Below are positions 19,303-31,743 of a stretch of DNA of 64,000 bases, one piece after another. Below the pieces are notes generated by a model, which ran no database searches, was not told where the DNA came from, and worked only from the letters and a program-made list of their open reading frames with translations. Source of the DNA: an uncultured Eubacterium sp. (GTDB lineage Bacteria > Bacillota > Clostridia > Lachnospirales > Lachnospiraceae); the NCBI GenBank assembly GCA_947088865.1, contig CAMUHY010000002.1, forward strand, positions 239,802 through 303,801, written 5' to 3'. Within the stretch, counting starts at the first letter, position 1. Each line of letters starts with the position of its first letter. Both the position numbers and the translations under genes were made by a program.

Positions 19303-21558
19303 CTATTTTGCATCCACAGACGCATCGACATCGCCCCCAAGTGTTTCATTTGGTTTATCTGTATCAACATCAACTGTTGGCGCATCGATATCACCTCCCC
19401 CATTTCCGCCAGGCACATCCATATCGCCTCCAGTTGCTCCCGTTGCATCCATATCAACATCTGGATTTAAGTCATTTTCATGGCTTGGCGTTGTCTCCTC
19501 AGGGTAGGATTCGGTTTCTTGCGGTATTGTCGATTGCTCACCATCTTCATCTATTGGAAACTGCGTTTCATCTGGAACAGTCTCATCTTCAGCAGGTGTT
19601 GTATTTTCCTTATTGATTCCAGAATTTATGTTTGTATTAAACCCCATCTTAGGTAACGTTTTATGTACCTGTTCCATATATTCTCTAAATATATGAACGG
19701 TCTTATTATCCCCACGAATCACTTGCGGATAATCATATCCCATCCACACAGCAAGCGTATAATAAGGACTATATCCACAAAACCACATATCTTTATTAGA
19801 ATTGGTGGAACCTGTCTTTCCTGCAATGGCTACCCCTTCAATAGCAGCTTGTGAGCCTGTTCCGCCTGGCTCTACAACAGACTGCAAAATATCGGTCATC
19901 ATACGTGCAGCACTTGCGCTGTATATAATTGAATTTACTTTATTAGAGTCAACTACTTCTTTCCCTGACGCATTGACAATCTTCTCAATACAAGTTGGTT
20001 TCCGATATGTTCCATCATTGGCTAACGCAGCAAATCCTCCTGCCATTTCTTCGGTTGTAACGCCATATGTAAAACCGCCAAGTGCCGCTGCATTGTAATC
20101 TTTATCATACCACACTTTTTTAAAGCCCATTTTCATAAGAAATCCAATGCCTGCTCTTGGCGTAATTTCCTGATAAATTTTCCACGCTACCGTATTTTTA
20201 GAATATTTAACGGCTTCCCGCAACGTCATCCGTCCTGCATATGTACCGTCCGCATTGGCGGGTCCATCGGGAATAGGCTCATCTTCCACAATGGAATCTG
20301 CATTATATCCCAGCTGCAAATAAGGCGCATATACGGATAAAGGCTTTATCGCACTGCCTGACTGTCTGTAACTTTGATAGGCTCGATTCAAGGTTAATCC
20401 GCCTATATCTTGACTCCTAGAACCTACAATCGCCACCACATTACCTGAAAGATTGTCAATACAAGTTGCGGCTCCCTGCATTTTATAGACGCCTTCATCG
20501 GAAAGCTCTGTAAAACTTTCTAAATTTCTGTCAATACTTTCCTGCAACCATTCCTGTTTTTCTACATCAATTGAGGTATATATGGTATATCCTCCTGCAA
20601 TCAACTTTTGCTGGCAATCATTATAATACTTTTCATATAAATCCTGATAACTTTTTAAATCGGTTTCATCTTGAAAATTATTGCGAAATACAAACCCCAT
20701 ACTTCCCATTAAAGACTCTACCGCACAGTGCCGTACATATGTAACAATCGAACTATTTACCTCGCTCGTGCTTTTTGCATCCAATACAACCTCATCATAT
20801 AAAGCAGAATAATAATCCATCGAACTAATATAGCCTTCCTTATACAATTCATTTAAAATCACATTTCTTCGCTCTAATGTATTATCAAAATGTATAAAAG
20901 GATTATATTTTGTCGGACCATTTGGAATGGCTGCTATAAATGCCTGTTCTGATAAAGTAAGCTCTGAAGCGCTTTTGTTAAAATATCCTTTTGCAGCCGA
21001 TTCAACACCATATAAACCATTGCCAAAATAAATATTATTCAAATAGTACTCTAATATCTTTTCTTTAGAATATTTTTTTTCAAGACTATATGCAGCAAAC
21101 ATTTCTTTGATTTTTCTTTCCCAAGTAACTTCTTGAGAAAGAAAAATATTGCGGGCAAGCTGTTGTGTTATCGTGCTTGCTCCCTGAACAATCTTATTGT
21201 TTTTGCGGTTTGCAAGCATCGCTCTGATAATCGCTTTATAGTCAATTCCTGAATGTGTATAAAATTCCTTGTCTTCCATCACAATAAAGGAATTGGCTAA
21301 ATTGACTGGTATATCTGAATAACTGATATAATACAAATCTTTATCATTCTTAATCTTACATAATTCTTCGCCATTTTTATCATACACTAATGTCGTCTTT
21401 GATTGTTTAAACGTTTCTTCTGAACTAGCTTTAACAAGCTGCTCTGCTTCTTTCTTAAAATGATACACTTGAATCACTTTAGGTGTTATATAAATCGCTG
21501 CTGCCAATAACAATACTAAAAATATGATGAATAAAGTTCTTTTAATCTTTTTTTTCAT
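19303..21558 (-). CDS. Class A penicillin-binding protein (transglycosylase/transpeptidase)
   Basis: A bifunctional peptidoglycan synthase anchored by one N-terminal membrane segment (residues about 10-30). The glycosyltransferase domain shows EDKEFYTHSGIDYKAI, the GASTITQQLARN motif and a YLNNIYFG motif. The transpeptidase domain has the active-site SGSAIKP near residue 400, SKN and KTGSTNSNKDMWF. The C terminus is an acidic Gly/Asp/Pro-rich tail of about 120 residues (DVDMDATGATGGDMDVPGG) on the outer face. The ATG at 21558 (751 aa) is preferred because GAGG lies 6 nt before it. It lies downstream of the 825-residue protein gene. Confidence 0.95.
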   Translation of the reverse strand: MKKKIKRTLFIIFLVLLLAAAIYITPKVIQVYHFKKEAEQLVKASSEETFKQSKTTLVYDKNGEELCKIKNDKDLYYISYSDIPVNLANSFIVMEDKEFYTHSGIDYKAIIRAMLANRKNNKIVQGASTITQQLARNIFLSQEVTWERKIKEMFAAYSLEKKYSKEKILEYYLNNIYFGNGLYGVESAAKGYFNKSASELTLSEQAFIAAIPNGPTKYNPFIHFDNTLERRNVILNELYKEGYISSMDYYSALYDEVVLDAKSTSEVNSSIVTYVRHCAVESLMGSMGFVFRNNFQDETDLKSYQDLYEKYYNDCQQKLIAGGYTIYTSIDVEKQEWLQESIDRNLESFTELSDEGVYKMQGAATCIDNLSGNVVAIVGSRSQDIGGLTLNRAYQSYRQSGSAIKPLSVYAPYLQLGYNADSIVEDEPIPDGPANADGTYAGRMTLREAVKYSKNTVAWKIYQEITPRAGIGFLMKMGFKKVWYDKDYNAAALGGFTYGVTTEEMAGGFAALANDGTYRKPTCIEKIVNASGKEVVDSNKVNSIIYSASAARMMTDILQSVVEPGGTGSQAAIEGVAIAGKTGSTNSNKDMWFCGYSPYYTLAVWMGYDYPQVIRGDNKTVHIFREYMEQVHKTLPKMGFNTNINSGINKENTTPAEDETVPDETQFPIDEDGEQSTIPQETESYPEETTPSHENDLNPDVDMDATGATGGDMDVPGGNGGGDIDAPTVDVDTDKPNETLGGDVDASVDAK

Positions 21559-21682
21559 ATTTTTCCTCATTTCTGCGCTGCTTACTTTTTGATATGCCCA
21601 ACTTCATTTGCCGCACAGTGCATATCTATTATCCTTTTATTGCACTTTTACGAATTAAGAACAGACATCCCAGTCTTATATA

Positions 21683-24160
21683 TCACTTATAATATGTCAT
21701 AAATATATTTCCTGCTTCTGTAAACATCTTCTTTGCATTGGTGTAATTTTGTGTTTCTTCCTTCCCTGTGCCTACATCAATATATACGATGTTTCCTGAA
21801 TCATATCCTGTTATAATAATATATCCATCATTTACTTTCGCTATTACTGGTCTTCCGTCACTGACAAAGCTCAATATGCTTTCCATAGAAACACTTTTCA
21901 TTGATATCAAAGTCAAACCTTCTCCTCCAAGAAAATTTTTCACGGACTCTGTTGCTGTCTTAATTGAATTATCATAAGTTTCAATATAAGCAGATACGCC
22001 CTTAATAGAATAGTTTGATATTCTATTTCGATTCCATACCTCAACATTATTATTATCTTTAATCATACCATAATCTTTCATACCCTGATTGATTGCAGCG
22101 CTTATATTGTCATATGCCTTATAATATTTTCCAGCCGTATATACATAATATTTTAATGATGTATTAACTTTATTCTCTAGCTTTAACACTTTTTCTTTGT
22201 TAAACTCTGCCGCATCCGCTTCTCGAAGAGAAGCTTCTCCCACATTGCCAACACCGTTTGGCAGAACAAGAACAAGCTCTGACTTTCTTGCATTGGTTGA
22301 AATATGGTCAAGATAGGCTTCTTTTGTCGCTGCATTTTCATCTTTATTGATCAACTGGTCTATTGATGTTGGCGAGTAACTTCCATCATCATTTTTTGTC
22401 ACTCTTGATAAATTAAGCCGGTAATCGTCCACTTCGGCTGCACTGACATAAATACCTTCATTTTCATATTCTTTTATAATCTCATACGAATCATTCATAA
22501 TATAGATTTTATACATTGGAAATGTCACAAATCCTGCATCATCCGTATATATATCATCTTTTCTTGCCGCCCCATAAATAAAATCATCATCAATAAACCC
22601 CAGTGCTTTTAAATAATCCCCCTCCAACGGTTTAATCAGACAATCGGAGCCTTTATCAATATTAAATATACGCAGCTCTTCGCTGTCATACAACCCGCCT
22701 TTTGTACTATAACCGATAATTCGCCCATTATCGCTCATCTGATATGTTCCATTAACCAGATTTTCAATCTCAACCATTACTTCCATACTGTTTAAATCAA
22801 TGGAATACAATGTGTTGCCAATCGACAAATACAGCGAATTATTGCCGTTTACATAAGAAATATCCGCAACATTTTCAACAATATTTTGATAAGGAACATT
22901 GAGCGGAATATAACACAATTCTTGTACCTCGTTATCCGCAAAACTGTAACTATACAAAGAGACGCCAACCTGCCCTTCATGTACGCCTCTATTCATATAG
23001 CCATACACCACAAATTTCACATCACCGCTATCATCAACACGAATAATTTTGATTGCATGATTTCCATACTGTTCCCTTACATTATCTGAATCATCGGATT
23101 CAAAGCTAAATACTCTATTAATCGTGTTGGTATCAAGACTATATCCCCACAATGTATTGGCATTGACAAAATACGTATGTTTATTCTTTGAGTCTGCCAT
23201 AAACTCTGCTTCTGACGAAGAACAGATGCCAAGATTAATCTTGCCGTTGCTTATCAAATCATTTCTTCCATCAAATATTTGATTGGTTTGGCGGCTGTAA
23301 CCTAATAAATAAATTTTGTCTGTACTTTGCCTAATTCTATAATAATCATGGACACTGTATGTGTCATAACCATCATAATCATTTTGCGCCCCACAAATAT
23401 AATCAAGCGCCACTATCATAACTTCGCCGTCAACTTGTACAATCGATGGGATAATCTCACTTTGAAGAAATGGACTTAAATCGCCCCACCCAACATTATA
23501 CAATGAATTATTGATATTAACACTGCCAAAATTTGTATTATCAGCAGAAACATTTGACTCTAAATATGGATTAATACTGTTTAACTTGCTTGCATCTAAT
23601 GTAGCCTCATTAAAATCTAAAACATAATCAATTCTTTTTTGCAAATCATCATTTTGCCCGCTCTCAATTGTTGTGTAGTAACCAATATAACTATAATTTT
23701 CTGTCTCAATATAAATTTCCAGTAAATATTTTTCTTCGTCGGTCAATAAATTCTTAATATTAAGAACAGCCTCTACTGTATTATTGGTTTCGTCAAAACC
23801 ATCAAGCTTTGTATCTTCAATTAAAGAATGTTGTTTTGTATCGCGCACTTTATAGGAAATATTTTTCACCTTTTCTCCATATGTATCAAATACTACGGTC
23901 AATTTTTTATTGGATGGCAGCGGCGTAAAATCGGTGTGCATAAGCGTTTCATCAATATCCGATGTATAGCCGTGCATCCTATTAATAAATTGTCCAGACT
24001 CCATCTTAATTTTTGCAACTGGCAGCTTTGCTTCTGTCATTGTCACGGTTGCGGCAATTTCAGAATGATAATTCATTGAAAAAAAAGTTACAACGGCTAC
24101 TATTAAAAATAATGCAATATAGATAAATAACTTTCCAGACACTGTATTTTTTTTCTTCAC
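21683..24160 (-). CDS. Unrecognised 825-residue membrane-anchored protein
   Basis: Not assigned to a family. One N-terminal membrane segment (residues about 10-27) and no further clear one, so the bulk is probably extracytoplasmic. The middle (roughly 210-560) is rich in short beta-strand repeats (NSLYLSIGNTLYSIDL, NRGVHEGQVGVSLYSYS) and looks like a beta-propeller. The last 80 residues (DGRPVIAKVNDGYIIITGYD) resemble the end of a C39-like peptidase domain, but the usual catalytic His position is occupied by Tyr. The GTG start overlaps the methyltransferase stop by 4 bp. It precedes the penicillin-binding protein gene, so a cell-envelope role is plausible. Confidence 0.7.
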   Translation of the reverse strand: MKKKNTVSGKLFIYIALFLIVAVVTFFSMNYHSEIAATVTMTEAKLPVAKIKMESGQFINRMHGYTSDIDETLMHTDFTPLPSNKKLTVVFDTYGEKVKNISYKVRDTKQHSLIEDTKLDGFDETNNTVEAVLNIKNLLTDEEKYLLEIYIETENYSYIGYYTTIESGQNDDLQKRIDYVLDFNEATLDASKLNSINPYLESNVSADNTNFGSVNINNSLYNVGWGDLSPFLQSEIIPSIVQVDGEVMIVALDYICGAQNDYDGYDTYSVHDYYRIRQSTDKIYLLGYSRQTNQIFDGRNDLISNGKINLGICSSSEAEFMADSKNKHTYFVNANTLWGYSLDTNTINRVFSFESDDSDNVREQYGNHAIKIIRVDDSGDVKFVVYGYMNRGVHEGQVGVSLYSYSFADNEVQELCYIPLNVPYQNIVENVADISYVNGNNSLYLSIGNTLYSIDLNSMEVMVEIENLVNGTYQMSDNGRIIGYSTKGGLYDSEELRIFNIDKGSDCLIKPLEGDYLKALGFIDDDFIYGAARKDDIYTDDAGFVTFPMYKIYIMNDSYEIIKEYENEGIYVSAAEVDDYRLNLSRVTKNDDGSYSPTSIDQLINKDENAATKEAYLDHISTNARKSELVLVLPNGVGNVGEASLREADAAEFNKEKVLKLENKVNTSLKYYVYTAGKYYKAYDNISAAINQGMKDYGMIKDNNNVEVWNRNRISNYSIKGVSAYIETYDNSIKTATESVKNFLGGEGLTLISMKSVSMESILSFVSDGRPVIAKVNDGYIIITGYDSGNIVYIDVGTGKEETQNYTNAKKMFTEAGNIFMTYYK

Positions 24161-25314
24161 TCAATCACCATTCCTTTCAACAGTTTGCTTAATGTAAGGT
24201 TCAATCCTAATGTATGCTGTATACTGCATACCATATCACCAGACGTACTTTTCTTATCTCCTGTATAAACTGCTCGTATCAACAAATTCTTAGGCGTATG
24301 CTCCATATCAATAAATTCAAGAATTTGTGTCTGATAACCAGCCTCCTCCAAAAGATTTGCTCGTATCGCATCGGTAAATATAGCGGATATACGTTCCTTT
24401 AATACACCATATTTTAATACCCCCGCCAATTCTTCGGACTGAATCTGCTTATTTGCCTCATGCTGACAGCAAGGCACAGAAAGAATAACCTTTGCACCCC
24501 ACTCCACTGCTTTTGCTAACGCATAATCCGTCGCCGTATCACACGCATGAAGTGTTACAACCATATCAACCTGGTCTACATCTTTATAGGAAGCAATATC
24601 ACCAATATAAAAATTCAATTTATCATATCCATATTTATCTTTTAACTGATTGCATGTATGAATGACATCTTCCTTTAAATCCAATCCAATAATCCGAATA
24701 GGATACCCTTTTAATTCCTTTAAATAATAGTACATTGCAAATGTAAGATACGATTTTCCACAGCCAAAATCTATAATCACCTGCTCTTTATTTTTGTCCA
24801 AATGCGGCAATATATCTTCAATAAACTCCAAAAATCGATTGATTTGTTTATATTTATCGTATTTTGAATTACAAATCTTTCCTTCCTTTGTCATAACGCC
24901 TAAATCAATCAAAAATTCAACGGCAGTTCCTTCTTTTAAGATATAATTCTTGCTTCGATTATGCGCCATATCTTTTTGCTGTCTTTTATTGTCCAACTTT
25001 TTATATCGAATTGTCATCTTGCCTGATTTACTTGATAAAACCTGTGCATCTTTATCCGTCATTTTAAACTGTGCCTGTTTAAAATGTTCCTTCAACATCT
25101 TTGCGATATATAATTTCACTTCCTCCTGTGTATAATTAACATGCAATACTTTATTTTCTACAAACTCCGATGCTTGATATACAATCTTTTCTTGTATTAA
25201 AACAGGTCTGATTTTTATCTTTTCTATTTTATAATCCTTTTTCTTCTTTCCGCTAATAATTAAATCAATTAAATGTTCATTGATACATTTATCGAACAGT
25301 TCTTCTAATGTCAT
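24157..25314 (-). CDS. SAM-dependent methyltransferase
   Basis: A 385-residue cytoplasmic protein with a Rossmann-type methyltransferase domain in its second half: motif I IIDFGCGKSYLTFAM, IRIIGLDLKEDV for the SAM ribose, and VTLHACDTATDYAL followed by SVPCCQHEAN. This resembles the METTL25/RRNAD1-like group of methyltransferases; the substrate (possibly RNA or protein) cannot be read from sequence. The ATG at 25314 follows GAGG by 6 nt, within the repeated motif AGCAGCGCAGAAATGAGGA. The longer frame to 25407 would overlap the preceding gene. It is translationally coupled to the 825-residue protein. Confidence 0.8.
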   Translation of the reverse strand: MTLEELFDKCINEHLIDLIISGKKKKDYKIEKIKIRPVLIQEKIVYQASEFVENKVLHVNYTQEEVKLYIAKMLKEHFKQAQFKMTDKDAQVLSSKSGKMTIRYKKLDNKRQQKDMAHNRSKNYILKEGTAVEFLIDLGVMTKEGKICNSKYDKYKQINRFLEFIEDILPHLDKNKEQVIIDFGCGKSYLTFAMYYYLKELKGYPIRIIGLDLKEDVIHTCNQLKDKYGYDKLNFYIGDIASYKDVDQVDMVVTLHACDTATDYALAKAVEWGAKVILSVPCCQHEANKQIQSEELAGVLKYGVLKERISAIFTDAIRANLLEEAGYQTQILEFIDMEHTPKNLLIRAVYTGDKKSTSGDMVCSIQHTLGLNLTLSKLLKGMVIE

Positions 25315-25319
25315 ACGAA

Positions 25320-25360
25320 TCCTCATTTCTGCGCTGCTTTTATTCGCAATCCGCTTTGCT
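25320..25360 (-). repeat. Fragment of structured repeat element upstream of the methyltransferase
   Basis: Read on the minus strand, AGCGGATTGCGAATA is followed by AGCAGCGCAGAAATGAGGA. The first part is the conserved loop of the palindromic repeat family seen at 58.8, 61.4 and 63.6 kb. The second part recurs at the murC and penicillin-binding protein ribosome binding sites. Confidence 0.55.
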
Positions 25361-25372
25361 GCTTGCTTTATT

Positions 25373-26200
25373 TCACATATTTCTATATGGAACCGAATAA
25401 TATACAATGGTCTTATTTTTATCCGAATTATATTCTATCGAAATATTCACATTCACTTTACCCTCGCCTAATTCCACACTTTCCTTAATATCTTTATCAT
25501 ACGCATAAACCGTATATAATTCCTCACTCTTATGCCCTGTAACTGCTTTTGCTCCTGTTTTGTCTAACAACATTTCCGTAATACTATCTTTTTTATATTC
25601 CTCCAGTTCACCATTTAATTCTCCTTTTAAATTGATGGCTACCGTTGTATTATTCATCCCTAATTTATCCAACTCTTGTTTTATGATATCCTCATATGTA
25701 AAAATAGCATCCATCTGTCTGTTTATATTAATTCCTACATATATATACTGTTGGTCTTTATTATGCGTGATAAATTTCATAATAACATCACCTGCTTCAG
25801 ACAGTTGACTTAATGTCGTTACCGTGTTATCTTCTTCATCAAACATAGTTGTTATCTCATATCGATTAATTTTAATCGCTTTTGCAATATGCTCTAATAT
25901 AATCACTTTTGCATCATCTGTCAAAATCGTATCTGCATATTTGCCATAATACGACAAACTTGCACTCACTTTATCATAGGTATCATTTGAAAATGCACTC
26001 ACTATTCTACCCCTGTAACCTTCATCATTCAATCCATATATTATATTACTTGCAGACACAATCCACAATAACATTAATACAAGAATTGAAACTTTAAATT
26101 TTGTCTTTCTATAAATGGGTTTTTTCTTCTGAAAATCCGATGCATTTTTGCCCCATTCTTTTATAGAAAGCACCATCATATAGGCAATATCTCTTAACAT
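25373..26200 (-). CDS. YwmB-like membrane-anchored protein
   Basis: 275 residues with one membrane segment near residues 35-52 and a mostly extracytoplasmic remainder. The C-terminal half fits the YwmB family (TATA-box-binding-protein-like fold, function unknown): KLGMNNTTVAINLKGELNG, a YAYDKDI segment, and VNVNISIEYNSDKNKTIVYY. In B. subtilis ywmB also lies just downstream of the atp operon, which supports the assignment. GGGAGG lies 6 nt before the ATG. It is 127 bp downstream of atpC. Confidence 0.65.
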   Translation of the reverse strand: MLRDIAYMMVLSIKEWGKNASDFQKKKPIYRKTKFKVSILVLMLLWIVSASNIIYGLNDEGYRGRIVSAFSNDTYDKVSASLSYYGKYADTILTDDAKVIILEHIAKAIKINRYEITTMFDEEDNTVTTLSQLSEAGDVIMKFITHNKDQQYIYVGININRQMDAIFTYEDIIKQELDKLGMNNTTVAINLKGELNGELEEYKKDSITEMLLDKTGAKAVTGHKSEELYTVYAYDKDIKESVELGEGKVNVNISIEYNSDKNKTIVYYSVPYRNM

Positions 26201-26327
26201 AAAAACCTCCCAGAAAATACAATATTAAATACCGATATAAAACCGATAACTAATGATTGCCAAATCTGGAAGGTTTTATTCAACTTCTTCAAGTCACAAT
26301 ATAAACTATTTTGTGCGGTAGCTTTAC

Positions 26328-26726
26328 TTAATCCACTGCACCAAGTCTTGCCAGAGAACGTTTCAAAGCTAATTCTGCCCTTACCATATTGATATTGGCA
26401 TCCCCGCTCTTTAACCTTCTCTCTGCTCGTATCCTTGCTTCATTTGCTCTATTGACATCAATTTCATCCGGCCATTCAGCCACTTCTGCCAATACCGTTA
26501 CTTTATCTTTTAAAATCTCAACAATTCCACCATGAACAGCCGCCTTTTTTGTACCACCTTCCTCATGGATAGCCATAACACATGGTACTAAAACGGATGT
26601 CAGTGGAATATGCTCGGCATACACGCCGATTTCGCCCTCACTTGTTGCCAATTCTACCATAGACACCTCTTTTTGATAAAATTGTCTGTCCGGCGTATTT
26701 ACTATTAACATAAATTTATCGGCCAT
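26328..26726 (-). CDS. atpC: ATP synthase F1 epsilon subunit
   Basis: Central-stalk subunit that couples and inhibits F1. It has the N-terminal beta-sandwich (SEGEIGVYAEHIPLTSVLVP, HGGIVEILKDKVTVLAE) and a C-terminal helical hairpin (RAERRLKSGDAN). The start at 26726 (132 aa) has AGAGG 8 nt upstream. Two alternative starts lie within 9 bp. Last gene of the atp operon. Confidence 0.96.
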   Translation of the reverse strand: MADKFMLIVNTPDRQFYQKEVSMVELATSEGEIGVYAEHIPLTSVLVPCVMAIHEEGGTKKAAVHGGIVEILKDKVTVLAEVAEWPDEIDVNRANEARIRAERRLKSGDANINMVRAELALKRSLARLGAVD

Positions 26727-26737
26727 GCTCATCACCT

Positions 26738-28144
<1,407 letters not shown>

Positions 28145-28182
28145 TTATAAAATCATTATAGAACTATGCAAACTGCATATCA

Positions 28183-29040
28183 TTATTCGATGGCATTTGC
28201 ACCGGATATAATCTCTGTAAGCTCTTGTGTAATTGAGGCTTGACGCGCTCTATTAAACTTCAGAGAAAGACTTGCAATCATATCGTCTGCATTGCTTGTA
28301 GCATTATCCATAGCCTGCATACGCGCGCCATTCTCACTGGCTACTGCCTCAATTAATGCACCATAGACAAGACTTGCGATATACTTTGGAATAATCATAT
28401 CTAAAGCCTCTTCCTCATTTGGCTCATAATTCATAGGCGTATCATCTGTCTGCGCGGTTTTGCCTGCCTCTTCTGGCTCAATAGGAAGAAGCTTTATAAG
28501 CTGCGGCACATGAACAACAGTATTCTTAAATGCTGTATATGCAAGATAAATTTCTCCAATCTCTCCCTCTGTAAAAGCTCTTAATACCTCGTCACAAATT
28601 TCTTTTGCATCGGTGTACAATGGCTCATTAATTACATCCGAATAATCTGCTTTCATTGCATATCCTTTTCGTTCAAGAAGTTCTCTGCCCTTTCTGCCTA
28701 TCGAGTAAATACAGGCTTCTTCTTTAGCGATATCACTATTTGTAATAAGCTTTACAATATTTGAATTATAACCGCCTGCAAGACCTCTGTTTGCTGTAAT
28801 CGTAATAATTGCTTTCTTATCCGATTCTCCTGCCTTCAAATATTTGTGATTGATGTTGCCCGATTTTGCAAGGATATTGCTTACGGTCTCATACATCAAA
28901 TCAAAATATGGTTTTGTATTCTCTGCCTTACCTTTTGCTTTCTGCAGCTTTACAGTGGAAACGAGCTTCATGGCTTTGGTAATTTGACCAGTACTTTGAA
29001 TACTGTCTCTACGTCTTTTTATGTCTCTCATTGAGGCCAT
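28183..29040 (-). CDS. atpG: ATP synthase F1 gamma subunit
   Basis: The rotating shaft, with long N- and C-terminal helices (RDIKRRRDSIQSTGQITKAMKLVSTVKLQKAK and ARQASITQELTEIISGA, the signature near the end). Length 285 residues, normal. GGAGG lies upstream of the ATG. It sits between atpA and atpD, the standard order. Confidence 0.97.
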   Translation of the reverse strand: MASMRDIKRRRDSIQSTGQITKAMKLVSTVKLQKAKGKAENTKPYFDLMYETVSNILAKSGNINHKYLKAGESDKKAIITITANRGLAGGYNSNIVKLITNSDIAKEEACIYSIGRKGRELLERKGYAMKADYSDVINEPLYTDAKEICDEVLRAFTEGEIGEIYLAYTAFKNTVVHVPQLIKLLPIEPEEAGKTAQTDDTPMNYEPNEEEALDMIIPKYIASLVYGALIEAVASENGARMQAMDNATSNADDMIASLSLKFNRARQASITQELTEIISGANAIE

Positions 29041-29066
29041 AATCCATTACCTCCATTCCACCGCTC

Positions 29067-30596
<1,530 letters not shown>

Positions 30597-30609
30597 TCAA
30601 TGTATAAGC

Positions 30610-31158
30610 TTACACAAGCTGAATTTTCTTAAGCTGTCTTGCAAGCTCATCTAATTTTGTTTTAATACTGCTGTCTACTACTCTATCGCCAATTCTGATA
30701 ACCATACCACCAATAATAGATGAATCCACATCATAATGCATCTGAAAATCTTTATACTTGGTAGTATCTAGTAGTTTTGTTACTACATTTTCTTTCTGAA
30801 CCTCAGTAAGAGGCGCTGCTGTTGTGACAAACGCAATGCCAATCTTTTTATATTCAAGCACTTTATCACAAAAATAATGCAGAGCATCGACTATATTTTG
30901 CTGACGGTCTTTTGATACCATAATCATAAGAAAACCGGTCAGATTTTTTGACACAAAACTGCCAAAAACATTCTCTAAAAATTTTTCTTTTTCTTCTTTA
31001 TCAATTTTTGGATGATTCAATAATTTGTTTAGCTCGCTGTTATCTTCAAATGCTTTAAGAACCACTAAAACTTCGTCATACAGCGCATCGATTTTTGATT
31101 CTTCCAGTGCGAGCTCAAATAATGCATCACCATATGTTGTTGCTGCTAACTTAGCCAT
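30610..31158 (-). CDS. atpH: ATP synthase F1 delta subunit
   Basis: Peripheral-stalk subunit joining F1 to the b subunits. 182 residues; an N-terminal helical bundle (YGDALFELALEESK) and a C-terminal segment VDSSIIGGMVIRIGDRVVDSSIKTKLDEL that matches the family signature. Its start overlaps the end of atpF by 13 bp. Confidence 0.96.
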   Translation of the reverse strand: MAKLAATTYGDALFELALEESKIDALYDEVLVVLKAFEDNSELNKLLNHPKIDKEEKEKFLENVFGSFVSKNLTGFLMIMVSKDRQQNIVDALHYFCDKVLEYKKIGIAFVTTAAPLTEVQKENVVTKLLDTTKYKDFQMHYDVDSSIIGGMVIRIGDRVVDSSIKTKLDELARQLKKIQLV

Positions 31159-31700
31159 GTGTTCTCACCCATTTCATTTAAAGTCTGCTCAATAAGCCTC
31201 TGGCTGTCCGCTTCATTGATAGAAGCTGCGACCACCTTTGCTGCCATAAGCTGTGATACAGCAATAATCTGCTGCTTTACCTCGTCGGCGGCTTTTTGTT
31301 TCTCAAGTTCGGCTTCTGTGTTTGCTCTTGCAATAATTCTGGCAGCTTCCTGCTTTGCTTCATCAACAATCTTCTGCTCATTATGTTTTGCAACACGTCT
31401 CGCCTCGCTTAATATACTTTCAGCCTCCTGTCTCGCTGCTTTCAGCTTTTCTTCATACTCCTGCTTTAAAGCCTGTGCCTGCCTCTTATCAGCTTCTGCA
31501 TTCTCCCTATCACTCGTTATCTTATCCTGACGCTTTTTTAACATATTTCTTACAGGATTAAATAAAATAAATGACAGCAACAAAAATAATACGAATACAT
31601 TAATAGCTGTAATAGCTGCATCAAAAAGGAGCTGCGGATCCAATCCAAAAAGTCGGCCATCATCTGCGAGAGCCACAAAAGTACTTCCTATGGAACCCAA
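31146..31700 (-). CDS. atpF: ATP synthase F0 b subunit
   Basis: Peripheral stalk. One membrane segment near residues 28-50 (INVFVLFLLLSFILFNPV), then a long charged coiled coil rich in Ala, Glu, Lys and Gln. The start codon is TTG, supported by AGGAGG 8 nt upstream. 184 residues. It overlaps atpH and follows atpE by 43 bp. Confidence 0.95.
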   Translation of the reverse strand: MGSIGSTFVALADDGRLFGLDPQLLFDAAITAINVFVLFLLLSFILFNPVRNMLKKRQDKITSDRENAEADKRQAQALKQEYEEKLKAARQEAESILSEARRVAKHNEQKIVDEAKQEAARIIARANTEAELEKQKAADEVKQQIIAVSQLMAAKVVAASINEADSQRLIEQTLNEMGENTWLS

Positions 31701-31743
31701 TTCTTTTGCCTCCTTTCTACAATCTCAATATTTTTTTAATCCA

